Assembly: GCA_030522415.1 (NCBI GenBank)
Contig: CM060130.1
Coordinates: 22,280,465 to 22,344,464, forward strand
DNA: 64,000 nt
From: Channallabes apus
Lineage: Eukaryota > Chordata > Actinopteri > Siluriformes > Clariidae
Direction of reading: 5' to 3'
The first letter of the stretch is position 1. Every line of letters starts with the position of its first letter. This document shows, in pieces, positions 45,785 through 54,043 of this stretch. The notes below the pieces were generated by a model. It worked only from the letters and a program-made list of their open reading frames with translations. It was not told where the DNA came from and did no database searches. The position numbers were made by a program, and so were the translations under genes.

Positions 45785-46044
45785 AGGAGATCAGGGAGGT
45801 GTATGAAGGAGAGGTCAGGATGGAGACAGAGAGAAACCTCATGAAGATCATCCTGCCTGAACTCCAGAGAAACATTTTGGCCACAAAAACAAAGATGCAG
45901 GAAGAGTTCAGCAGACAGATGGAGGAGAAGAACAGAGAGCTGGAGACTCTTAAACAGAAACATTTTAAGGTCACAGAATCACACAGTCTGCTGAGTGAAG
46001 CATACCGTATAACTGTGCTGAGCTTTACAGAACCAAAAGAGTGA
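45757..46044 (+). pseudogene. Frameshifted C-terminal tail of the GIMAP-like exon
   Basis: MEERHQQEIEEIREVYEGEV and onward continues the coiled-coil style of the GTPase exon but is two bases out of frame. The shift lies in the AGAGAGAGAGAGGGAGAGG run around 45730-45756, so a change in GA repeat number is the simplest cause. The tail ends at 46042-46044. It could be a true allele, a gene-inactivating indel, or an assembly error. Confidence 0.65.
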
Positions 46045-46851
46045 CTTTAGTGAATATGAGGCAGAGAAAATGAGACTTTCTATTAGACTTGTGTACATGG
46101 ATCCTGACCCTCTTAGTACAATTCTAGTATTTTTGCATGTCTCTGGGAAAAAAGCTTGATTCAATTCCCCAACATGGAACCCAGACACAGGGGTGCACAG
46201 TACAGTGTACTTTCAGATCCCAAGGCTGGATAAAATGTAAAGAGAGTAGGAAATGCATTTGCCAAAAACCTGTCAATACAAATATGTCGATCTGTTGATC
46301 TGCTGTGGCCCCTAACAGGAGCAGCTAAAAATAGAAGAGCAAGAGTGTAAATAGATCCCGACTTTATACCATCTGATATACCTCACTGGCTAATTCACAA
46401 TAATTTGTATATTTCTGGTAAAACTGTCATCTACAACTAACTCTTCTATAAATATTTAATGTCACAGTGCAGGAGAATTCTCTGTTCTGATTGTTCAGAA
46501 AATGTGTTTTTTGACTGCAGCCCTGATCATTGTTTATATTTTACTGTAATATTTTAGTTCTAAATTGGTACTAACATAACTTATTATCTACAGTGTATGT
46601 AATCTCAGAAAACAAAAACACAAAGTGTTCATAATCAGGGGAGACATTCCATCTTATACTGTCTCTACACTCACTACCGTTCACTTCACAATCTGTGGAA
46701 CAGACAGACTGCATCACTATGACTCCTACTTACACACTTAACTTAGACAATATTTATAGCTGGAAAACCTACAAAGATGCAAACATGAAATGGAGTCGTA
46801 AAACATTATTAATGACACTTTCTGTTAGAGTAATGGTTTTATTAGTGTCAC
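46045..46851 (+). other. Downstream flank of the GIMAP exon
   Basis: AT-rich, probably 3' UTR and intergenic sequence. No exon is recognised. Confidence 0.4.
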
Positions 46852-46983
46852 AGAGAAACATTTTGGTCTCAAAAACAAAGATGCAGGAAAATTTCAGCAG
46901 ACAAACAGAGGAGAAGCACAGAGAGCTGGAGACTCTTAAACAGAAACATTCAGAGACTCACAGAGACTCACAGACTGTGTAAA
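46852..46983 (+). pseudogene. Partial duplicate of the GIMAP tail
   Basis: After a GTGTCACAG that would serve as acceptor, RNILVSKTKMQENFSRQTEE and ELETLKQKH repeat the stretch near 45868-45962 (RNILATKTKMQEEFSRQMEE). It ends at TAA after HRDSQTV. It is either a duplicated 3' exon or a fragment of a neighbouring GIMAP-like gene. Confidence 0.5.
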
Positions 46984-47273
46984 GAGGTTTATGGGAAAAC
47001 TGTGAGCAGCTCAGAGTCAGAGAAAGCAGCTGTAACAGGAGAGGTGTCGAAGGGAATCTTTCAGACATTGACCGACTATTTTGTCACTGGATAACAGAGT
47101 TTATAAAACCACAGACACTCACACAGTCTGAAATACTGTAAAGTGTTTCATGCAGTGATTGTGGACAGGGCTGGACTGTGACAAAAAAAAAACCTTTTTG
47201 GCATTTTTGCTCCAGGCAGCTGAACACTACAGTAGAAGAATTGGTCTAGACGGACATCACCCATGTACAGAAC
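46984..47273 (+). other. Non-coding block partly repeated at 51181-51320
   Basis: 46984-47130 (AGGTTTATG...CACACAGTCTGAAA) recurs on the far side of the small LTR element at 51181-51310, with small indels. It looks like duplicated 3' flank of GIMAP-like genes. Confidence 0.6.
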
Positions 47274-47624
47274 TGTGACGGTTGACCCCTAGAGGGCGCC
47301 TAACGCCCGGTTTTGGTTTTCGTTTTGTAGTTTGGTTTATGTTGAATGTTAAACTTCATTTCCCAGTTTGCACCTCGGTCAGGTGACGTAGAAGCTCACC
47401 TGAACCGAGGTAAGCCAATTATTAGTTGATTTATGTTTAGTTCTATAAATAGCCTGACTGAATCTCAGTCAGGCGTCTAGCATTAGTCTTTTAAGTTTAG
47501 TTTGTGTTGGAGTGCTTATGTTTTGTTTACTAGCCAAAATAAAGAACTTTGTTAAACCGTCAGCTCGCCTCCGCGATCATGCCTCGCACACACATCCGAC
47601 ACAGACATAGAGCAAAACGTGACA
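47274..47624 (+). repeat. 5' LTR of repeat-ORF element copy 2
   Basis: TATAAATA is at 47444-47451, a perfect 10-bp stem hairpin at 47452-47474, the self-primer at 47475-47484, AATAAA at 47539-47544 and the ORF ATG at 47579. Confidence 0.92.
47452..47484 (+). promoter_or_regulatory. Hairpin plus self-primer at the predicted RNA 5' end
   Basis: GCCTGACTGA, loop ATC, TCAGTCAGGC forms a perfect 10-bp stem directly after the TATA box. GTCTAGCATT follows at 31 bases from the TATA start, so a normally placed start site would put it at or near the 5' end of the RNA. It is the exact complement of the PBS at 47626-47635. Copy 1 keeps both features. Confidence 0.75.
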
Positions 47625-50600
47625 GAATGCTAGACCCACCAAGAGGCATGGCGGAGGATCCCCTCCTAAGGAATTACTTAGGAGGAGAAATCATCATCTC
47701 CAACGAGCTGGCGGAACTGCTGGAGGCCGGCGAGGAGCACGGCGAAATGGAAGTGGAGCAGGTATGGAGAAGCGGTGAGCACATCGAGCCGGCGAGCTCG
47801 TGGGAGGACAGCATGACAGCCAGGGAGAGACTGGCGAGGCAAAGCTGGGAAGGCTGCGGACCCGTCATCCAGCGCACGCCGCCGAGAGGTGTAGCGGCCG
47901 AGGGAGAGATGGGAGGATTCTGCAGGCAGTGGTCGGAACGCAACGAGGAGTGCATTCATGACCTGCGCGAGCAGGTGCTGCAGCTCCAACTGCAGTTCGT
48001 CCAGGTTCGGGAGAACCAAGCTGTAGTCCCGGAAGCGATCCCTCTCTCGAATCTGGACGATGCACTCCTCCCACGACCACTGCCTGAAGGTAGCGCGGAC
48101 AGCACACCGGAGGACTGGACGCCGCTGCAGCACGGCGACGAGGTAGGCTTCTACAGGCAGTGGGCGGAGTCCAACCAGGAGCGCATTCGTGACCTGCGCG
48201 AGCAGGTGCTGCAGCTCCAACTGCAGTTCGTCCAGGTTCGGGAGAACCAGTCTGTAGCCCCGGAAGCGATCCCCCTCCCGGGTCTGGACGATGCGCTCAT
48301 CCCCCGGCCACTGCCTGAGCCGGTCACGGAGGAAGACTTCGCGCCGTGTCTGCACGGAGAGGAGAGCGTTATCCTTCTGCCTCCCCCAGGTTTCAAGAAC
48401 AGCGCGCTAGCGTGTCAGCAGCCGCTGCACCAAATACGAACTCTCCTGCAGCCTCCCAGCTTGGAGGACGACGTTACGCTGCAGTCGAGCGCCGTGCACG
48501 CTCCAACGCTGCAGTCGAGCGCCGTGCACGCTCCAACGCTGCAGTCGAGCGCCGTGCACGCTCCAACGCTGCAGTCGAGCGCCGTGCACGCTCCAACGCT
48601 GCAGTCGAGCGCCGTGCACGCTCCAACGCTGCAGTCGAGCGCCGTGCACGCTCCAACGCTGCAGTCGAGCGCCGTGCACGCTCCAACGCTGCAGTCGAGC
48701 GCCGTGCACGCTCCAACGCTGCAGTCGAGCGCCGTGCACGCTCCAACGCCGTCGAGCCCTGCACAAGCCCCAACGACCAATACACCTGTTCTGCCGCCGC
48801 CTCCCGGCTTCGGGGATAGCGAGCTAGCACGCCAGCAGCCGCTGTCCCACGCACCTGTTCTGCCGCCGCCTCCCGGCTTCGAGGACAGCGAGTTAGCACG
48901 CCAGCAGCCACTGTCCCACGCACCTGTTCTGCCGCCGCCTCCCGGCTTTGAGGACGACATTGAACTGGCGAACGCACGGCACGCTCCAGAGCCGTCGTCG
49001 AGCGCACTGCACGCTCCAACGCCGCTGTCGAGCGCAGAGTACGCTTCGACGCCGCTGTCGAGCGCCGAGTACGCTCCAACGCCGCTGTCGAGCGCCGAGT
49101 ACGCTCCCACGCCGCTGTCGAGCGCACCGCACGCTCCCACGCCGCAGTCGAGCGCACCGCACGCTCCCACGCCGCAGTCGAGCGCACCGCACGCTCCCAC
49201 GCCGCAGTCGAGCGCACGGCACGCTCCCACGTCGCAGTCGAGCGCACGGCACGCTCCCACGTCGCAGTCGAGCGCACGGCACGCTCCCACGCCGCAGTCG
49301 AGCGCACGGCACGCTCCCACGCCGCAGTCGAGCGCACTGCACGCTCCCACGCCGCAGTCGAGCGCACTGCACGCTCCCACGCCGCCGTCGAGCGCACTGC
49401 ACGCTCCCACGCCGCCGTCGAGCGCACTGCACGCTCCACCGCCGCCGTCGAGCGCAGTGACCGCTCCACCGCCGCCGTCGAGCGCAGTGACCGCTCCACC
49501 GCCGCCGTCGAGCGCAGTGACCGCTCCACCGCCGCCGTCGAGCGCAGTGACCGCTCCACCGCCGCCGTCGAGCGCAGTGACCGGTCCACCGCCGTCGTCG
49601 AGCGCAGTGACCGCTCCACCGCCGTCGTCGAGCGCAGTGACCGCTCCACCGCCGCTGTCGAGCTCTGCGAAAGCTCCAACGTCGTCGTCGAGCGCAGTGC
49701 ACGCCCCAACGCCGCTGTCGAGCTCTGCAAAAGCTCCAACGTCGTCGTCGAGCGCAGTGCACGCCCCAACGCCGCTGTCGAGCTCTGCAAAAGCTCCAAC
49801 GTCGTCGTCGAGCGCAGTGCACGCTCCAACGCCGCTGTTGAGCTCTGCAAAAGCTCCAACGTCGTCGTCGAGCGCAGTGCACGCTCCAACGCCGCGGTTG
49901 AGCTCCGCAGAAGCCCCAACGCAGTCGTCGAGCTCCGCACAAGCTCCAACGCAGTCGTCGAGCTCCGCACAAGCTCCAACGCAGTCGTCGAGCTCCGCAC
50001 AAGCTCCAACGCAGTCGTCGAGCTCCGCACAAGCTCCAACGCAGTCGTCGAGCTCCGCACAAGCTCCAACGCAATCGTCGAGCTCCGCACAAGCTCCAAC
50101 GCAGTCGTCGAGCTCCGCACAAGCTCCAACGCCGTCGTCGAGCGCAGTGACCGCTCCAACGCCGTCGTCGAGCGCAGTGACCGCTCCAACGCCGTCGTCG
50201 AGCGGAGTGACCGCTCCAACGCCGTCGTCGAGCGCAGTGACCGCTCCAACGCCGTCGTCGAGCGCAGTGACCGCTCCAACGCCGTCGTCGAGCGCAGTGA
50301 CCGCTCCAACGCCGTCGTCGAGCGCAGTGACCGCTCCAACGCCGTCGTCGAGCGCAGTGACCGCGCCAACGCCGTCGTCGAGTGCAGCACCAGCCCTGCC
50401 ACGGCCGAGCACGTCACCAGCCCTGCCACGGCCGAGCACGTCACCAGCCCTGCCACGGCCGAGCACGTCACCAGCCCTGCCACGGCCGAGCACGTCACCA
50501 GCCCTGCCACGGCCGAGCACGTCACCAGCCCTGCCACGGCCGAGCACGTCTCCAGCCCTGCCACGGCCGAGCACGTCTCCAGCCCTGCCACGGCCGAGCA

Positions 50601-50788
50601 CGTCTCCAGCCCTGCCACGGCCGAGCACGTCTCCAGCCCTGCCACCGCCGAGCACGTCTCCAGCCCTGTCACCCAGCCTCCTGGTCAGGAGGTGGAAGGT
50701 AGAACATTGGGGTGGGTGTCCGGGGCCTCCGATGATGCTCCAGAGGAGTATTTTTTTTTGGGTGGGTACTGTGACGGTTGACCCCTAG
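47579..50788 (+). CDS. Gag-like repeat protein, 1069 codons (intact)
   Basis: Starts at ATG 47579 in the 5' LTR (an upstream in-frame TTG is not needed) and stops at TAG 50786-50788 in the 3' LTR. Residues 1-25 are His/Arg-rich (MPRTHIRHRHRAKRD). About 120-260 holds two copies of DLREQVLQLQLQFVQVRENQ followed by LPRPLPE, predicted coiled coil. Then PPPGFE segments, with three 23-residue units (PPPPGFEDSELARQQPLSH). Tandem decapeptides cover most of 300-930 (SSAVHAPTLQ, SSARHAPTPQ, SSAVTAPPPP, SSAQAPTQSS), and nonapeptides ALPRPSTSP cover 935-1030. It has no signal peptide, membrane segment, zinc knuckle, protease, RT or integrase. Position suggests a gag substitute that packages the RNA; the mucin-like composition is only a resemblance. 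No family is recognised. Confidence 0.75.
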   Translation: MPRTHIRHRHRAKRDRMLDPPRGMAEDPLLRNYLGGEIIISNELAELLEAGEEHGEMEVEQVWRSGEHIEPASSWEDSMTARERLARQSWEGCGPVIQRTPPRGVAAEGEMGGFCRQWSERNEECIHDLREQVLQLQLQFVQVRENQAVVPEAIPLSNLDDALLPRPLPEGSADSTPEDWTPLQHGDEVGFYRQWAESNQERIRDLREQVLQLQLQFVQVRENQSVAPEAIPLPGLDDALIPRPLPEPVTEEDFAPCLHGEESVILLPPPGFKNSALACQQPLHQIRTLLQPPSLEDDVTLQSSAVHAPTLQSSAVHAPTLQSSAVHAPTLQSSAVHAPTLQSSAVHAPTLQSSAVHAPTLQSSAVHAPTLQSSAVHAPTLQSSAVHAPTPSSPAQAPTTNTPVLPPPPGFGDSELARQQPLSHAPVLPPPPGFEDSELARQQPLSHAPVLPPPPGFEDDIELANARHAPEPSSSALHAPTPLSSAEYASTPLSSAEYAPTPLSSAEYAPTPLSSAPHAPTPQSSAPHAPTPQSSAPHAPTPQSSARHAPTSQSSARHAPTSQSSARHAPTPQSSARHAPTPQSSALHAPTPQSSALHAPTPPSSALHAPTPPSSALHAPPPPSSAVTAPPPPSSAVTAPPPPSSAVTAPPPPSSAVTAPPPPSSAVTGPPPSSSAVTAPPPSSSAVTAPPPLSSSAKAPTSSSSAVHAPTPLSSSAKAPTSSSSAVHAPTPLSSSAKAPTSSSSAVHAPTPLLSSAKAPTSSSSAVHAPTPRLSSAEAPTQSSSSAQAPTQSSSSAQAPTQSSSSAQAPTQSSSSAQAPTQSSSSAQAPTQSSSSAQAPTQSSSSAQAPTPSSSAVTAPTPSSSAVTAPTPSSSGVTAPTPSSSAVTAPTPSSSAVTAPTPSSSAVTAPTPSSSAVTAPTPSSSAVTAPTPSSSAAPALPRPSTSPALPRPSTSPALPRPSTSPALPRPSTSPALPRPSTSPALPRPSTSPALPRPSTSPALPRPSTSPALPRPSTSPALPPPSTSPALSPSLLVRRWKVEHWGGCPGPPMMLQRSIFFWVGTVTVDP
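48478..50670 (+). repeat. Minisatellite sub-arrays of copy 2
   Basis: 48478-48750: nine essentially identical 30-bp units (CAGTCGAGCGCCGTGCACGC core). 48775-48955: three 69-bp units. 48990-49440: 30-bp units. 49441-49665: GCCGTCGAGCGCAGTGACCG units. 49666-49915: 60-bp pairs. 49916-50130: CAGTCGTCGAGCTCCGCAC units. 50131-50385: units ending GTGACCGCTCCAACG. 50386-50670: 27-bp CTGCCACGGCCGAGCACGT units. All keep the frame. Confidence 0.92.
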
Positions 50789-51120
50789 AGGGCGCCTAAC
50801 GCCCGGTTTTGGTTTTCGTTTTGTAGTTTGGTTTGTGTTGAATGTTAAACTTCATTTCCCAGTTTGCACCTCGGTCAGGTGACGTAGAAGCTCACCTGAA
50901 CCGAGGTAAGCCAATTATTAGTTGATTTATGTTTAGTTCTATAAATAGCCTGACTGAATCTCAGTCAGGCGTCTAGCATTAGTCTTTTAAGTTTAGTTTG
51001 TGTTGGAGTGCTTATGTTTTGTTTACTAGCCAAAATAAAGAACTTTGTTAAACCATCAGCTCGCCTCCGCGATCATGCCTCGCACACACATCCGACACAG
51101 ACATAGAGCAAAACGTGTCA
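50770..51120 (+). repeat. 3' LTR of repeat-ORF element copy 2
   Basis: 351 bp. It differs from the 5' LTR at three places (A/G in the GTTTATG region, G/A before CAGCTCGCC, A/T in the terminal GACA). The ORF stop lies at its bases 17-19. Confidence 0.92.
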
Positions 51121-51394
51121 GATCATTTTACTATCCTGGAAAAGTGTGTTTGTTTGTTTGTTTGTTTGTTTGTTTGTTTGAGGTTTATGAGAAAACTGTG
51201 AGAAGCAGCTCAGAGTCAGAGAGAGCAGCTGTAACAGGAGAAATTTTAATAATTTTTTCACTGAATAACAGAGTTCATAAAGCCGCAGACACTCACACAG
51301 TCAGAAACTGAGCGTGCAGTCCAGAGACAGTGGACTGGGATAAAAATCCAATTAATGTTTTTGCACTGTATACAGTATAAGTTATGTTGCTTTT

Positions 51395-51452
<58 letters not shown>

Positions 51453-51480
51453 AGGATAGGCTACCTGTCAATAAGATCCT
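51121..51480. other. Flank with microsatellites
   Basis: (TTTG)n at 51147-51180, duplicated GIMAP 3' flank at 51181-51320, (CA)n at 51399-51450. No gene. Confidence 0.6.
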
Positions 51481-51490
51481 GTTATCATGA

Positions 51491-51766
51491 AGCTCCTCCC
51501 TACTGATTCAGCTTCCTCTCCTCCTGCTCCTCCTCATTCTGCCCTTCACTCCGGCCCTCATCATCGATTACACTTCACTCCTGCTCTCCTCTATGACTCT
51601 ACACCTGATCTTCTACACCTGTCTGATGAAGCTGCACAATGAAGAGGAGGTGACTGCAGCAGTCTCTACAGATGTCTGGAATCTTTGCACATTTGGCTGC
51701 AAACGTTTAAGCTTTTCTCATGTAGCTTTTACAAATTTTTTTGGCTCTGATGGTGGACATCATTGA
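51491..51766 (+). CDS. Candidate membrane-spanning terminal exon
   Basis: An open stretch of 91 codons with no early ATG, preceded by a stop at 51488 and closing at TGA 51764-51766. It codes two hydrophobic segments (LPLLLLLLILPFTPALII and LLLSSMTLHLIFYTCLM) and then an acidic tail (KLHNEEEVTAAV). It lies downstream of the GIMAP region and the duplicated 3' flank, where a C-terminal membrane anchor of a GIMAP or Ig-family gene could be expected. No clear acceptor is seen, and the hydrophobicity may come from a CTC-rich run, so this is tentative. Confidence 0.35.
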   Translation, partial: SSSLLIQLPLLLLLLILPFTPALIIDYTSLLLSSMTLHLIFYTCLMKLHNEEEVTAAVSTDVWNLCTFGCKRLSFSHVAFTNFFGSDGGHH

Positions 51767-51920
51767 GAAGAGAAATTAGCATAAGGCTAATTAAGGAGCT
51801 AATAAGCTAACAAACTGTCCTTTCACATTACAAAAACTCTGTAAGGAAATGCCCTAACCAGCGTGTATAGTGTAGATGTTTATTTTTTATATGATCTGTT
51901 CAGTTGGCTGTAAGTGTGTA
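51767..51920. other. Intergenic
   Basis: No feature recognised. Confidence 0.4.
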
Positions 51921-52160
51921 TAATATAATTTAAGTTAATTCTTTATTTGTCACATATACATCACTGCACAGTAAAACTCTTTCTTCACATATCCCAGTGT
52001 AACTGGGGTCAGAGTGCCGGGTCAGCCATGATACAGCGCTCTTGGAGCAGACAGGGTTAAGGGCCGCGCTCAAGGGCCCGACAATCACAACTTGGTGATG
52101 CTGGGACTCGAACCTCCGACCTACCGATCAGTAACTCAGTGCTTTAACCCTCTTAACCCC
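51921..52160 (-). repeat. tRNA-type SINE
   Basis: Read on the minus strand: GGTTAAAGCACTGAGTTACT, then GGAGGTTCGAGTCCCAGC (B-box), a conserved body (GGGCCCTTGAGCGCGGCCCT), and an L2-like tail ending GACAAATAAAGAATTAACTT. It is a common fish SINE with a LINE-derived 3' end. Confidence 0.7.
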
Positions 52161-52420
52161 CCCTAAAAACATATACAAATATATTAACATGAGTTATGAG
52201 ACATTTTGGGACATTTTACACACTGAATGTAAGGTTTTATAATATTGTAAGATATTATAATCTAATAAGAAGATTCCTGTGTCCTGAGAACAGACCCCTC
52301 ACTGTGCTTCCTCATGTCTTATGTGGTAACACCTTCTATATCCTGAACCCAGACTAATATACATCCACATGGCTCTTGTCTGCTAGAACCCTTTTGTTTA
52401 ATCAGGAGAATATAAATGTA

Positions 52421-54041
52421 CAGTGGTGTGAAAAACTATTTGCCCACTTCCTGATTTCTTATTCTTTTGCATGTTTGTCACACTTAAATGTTTCTGCTCA
52501 TCAAAAACCGTTAACTATTAGTCAAAGATAACATAATTGAACACAAAATGCAGTTTTTAAATGAAGGTTTACATTATTAAGGGAGTAAAAAAACTCCAAA
52601 TCTACATGGCCCTGTGTGAAAAAGTGATTGCCCCCCTTGTTAAAAAATAACTTAACTGTGGTTTATCACACCTGAGTTCAATTTCTGTAGTCACCCCCAG
52701 GCCTGATTACTGCCACACCTGTTTCAATCAAGAAATCACTTAAATAGGAGCTACCTGACACAGAGAAGTAGACCAAAAGCACCTCAAAAGCTAGACATCA
52801 TGCCAAGGTCCAAAGAAATTCAGGAACAAATGAGAACAAAAGTAATTGAGATCTGTCAGTCTGGTAAAGGTTATAAAGCCATTTCTAAAGCTTTGGGACT
52901 CCAGCGAACCACAGTGAGAGCCATTATCCACAAATGGCAAAAACATGGAACAGTGGTGAACCTTCCCAGGAGTGGCTGGCCGACCAAAATTACCCCAAGA
53001 GCGCAGAGACAACTCATCCGAGAGGCCACAAAAGACCCCAGGACAACATCTAAAGAACTGCAGGCCTCACTTGCCTCAATTAAGGTCAGTGTTCACGACT
53101 CCACCATAAGAAAGAGACTGGGCAAAAACGGCCTGCATGGCAGATTTCCAAGGTGCAAACCACTTTTAAGCAAAAAGAACATTAAGGCTCGTCTCAATTT
53201 TGCTAAAAAAACATCTCAATGATTGCCAAGACTTTTGGGAAAATACCTTGTGGACTGACGAGACAAAAGTTGAACTTTTTGGAGGGTGCGTGTCCCGTTA
53301 CATCTGGCGTAAAAGTAACACAGCATTTCAGAAAAAGAACATCATACCAACAGTAAAATATGGTGGTGGTAGTGTGATGGTCTGGGGTTGTTTTGCTGCT
53401 TCAGGACCTGGAAGGCTTGCTGTGATAGATGGAACCATGAATTCTACTGTCTACCAAAAAATCCTGAAGGAGAATGTCTGGCCATCTGTTCGTCAACTCA
53501 AGCTGAAGCGATCTTGGGTGCTGCAGCAGGACAATGACCCAAAACACACCAGCAAATCCACCTCTGAATGGCTGAAGAAAAACAAAATGAAGACTTTGGA
53601 GTGGCCTAGTCAAAGTCCTGACCTGAATCCTATTGAGATGTTGTGGCATGACCTTAAAAAGGCGGTTCATGCTAGAAAACCCTCAAATAAAGCTGAATTA
53701 CAACAATTCTGCAAAGATGAGTGGGCCAAAATTCCTCCAGAGCGCTGTAAAAGACTCGCTGCAAGTTATCGCAAACGCTTGATTGCAGTTATTGCTGCTA
53801 AGGGCGGCCCAACCAGTTATTAGGTTCAGGGGGCAATTACTTTTTCACACAGGGCCATGTAGGTTTGGATTTTTTTTCTCCCTAAATAATAAAACCCCTC
53901 ATTTAAAAACTACATTTTGTGTTTACTTGTGTTATCTTTGACTAATAGTTAAATGTGTTTGATGATCAGAAACATTTTGTGCGACAAACATGCAAAAGAA
54001 TAAGAAATCAGGAGGGGGGCAAATAGTTTTTCACACCACTG
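52421..54041 (+). mobile_element. Tc1-like transposon, copy 2, full length
   Basis: 1621 bp between TA dinucleotides (52419-52420, 54042-54043). Terminal inverted repeats begin CAGTGGTGTGAAAAACTATT. It is very similar to copy 1 but without the solo LTR. Confidence 0.95.
52800..53823 (+). pseudogene. Tc1 (DD34E) transposase with one frameshift
   Basis: About 340 codons. The N-terminal DNA-binding half (MPRSKEIQEQ; LGLQRTTVRAIIHKW) ends at 53222 because one extra A in the run at 53206-53212 shifts the frame. The catalytic half continues in 53200-53823. It has all three acidic residues: TLWTDETK, VLQQDNDPKH and LNPIE, with 34 residues between the Asp of QDND and the Glu. The GGGSVMVWGCF box is also intact. 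Copy 1 has one A fewer at this place and keeps the frame there. Only the homopolymer indel separates this copy from a complete transposase. Confidence 0.9.
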
Positions 54042-54043
54042 TA

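Larger units (their letters stand above)
47274..51120 (+). mobile_element. Non-autonomous LTR retrotransposon with LTR-to-LTR ORF, copy 2 (intact)
   Basis: LTRs 47274-47624 and 50770-51120 are each 351 bp and differ at three bases by eye. The termini are TGTGACGG and CGTGACA (CGTGTCA in the 3' LTR). The PBS AATGCTAGAC (47626-47635) sits one base after the LTR and is complementary to 47475-47484. The only long ORF spans 47579-50788. No polymerase genes are present. I find no target duplication (AGAAC left, GATCA right). Confidence 0.9.

Noticed and set aside
47549..47578. Extending the repeat ORF upstream to TTG at 47549
   Set aside because: Initiation at TTG is unlikely in a vertebrate; the first ATG at 47579 is conserved in both copies.
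48415..50672. Very long minus-strand open frames (732 and 746 codons) opposite the repeat ORF, and similar plus-strand frames at 6923-9025
   Set aside because: They arise because the 27/30-bp units have no stop in these frames. Only the frame that continues into the coiled-coil N-terminus and shares start and stop sites in both copies is credible.
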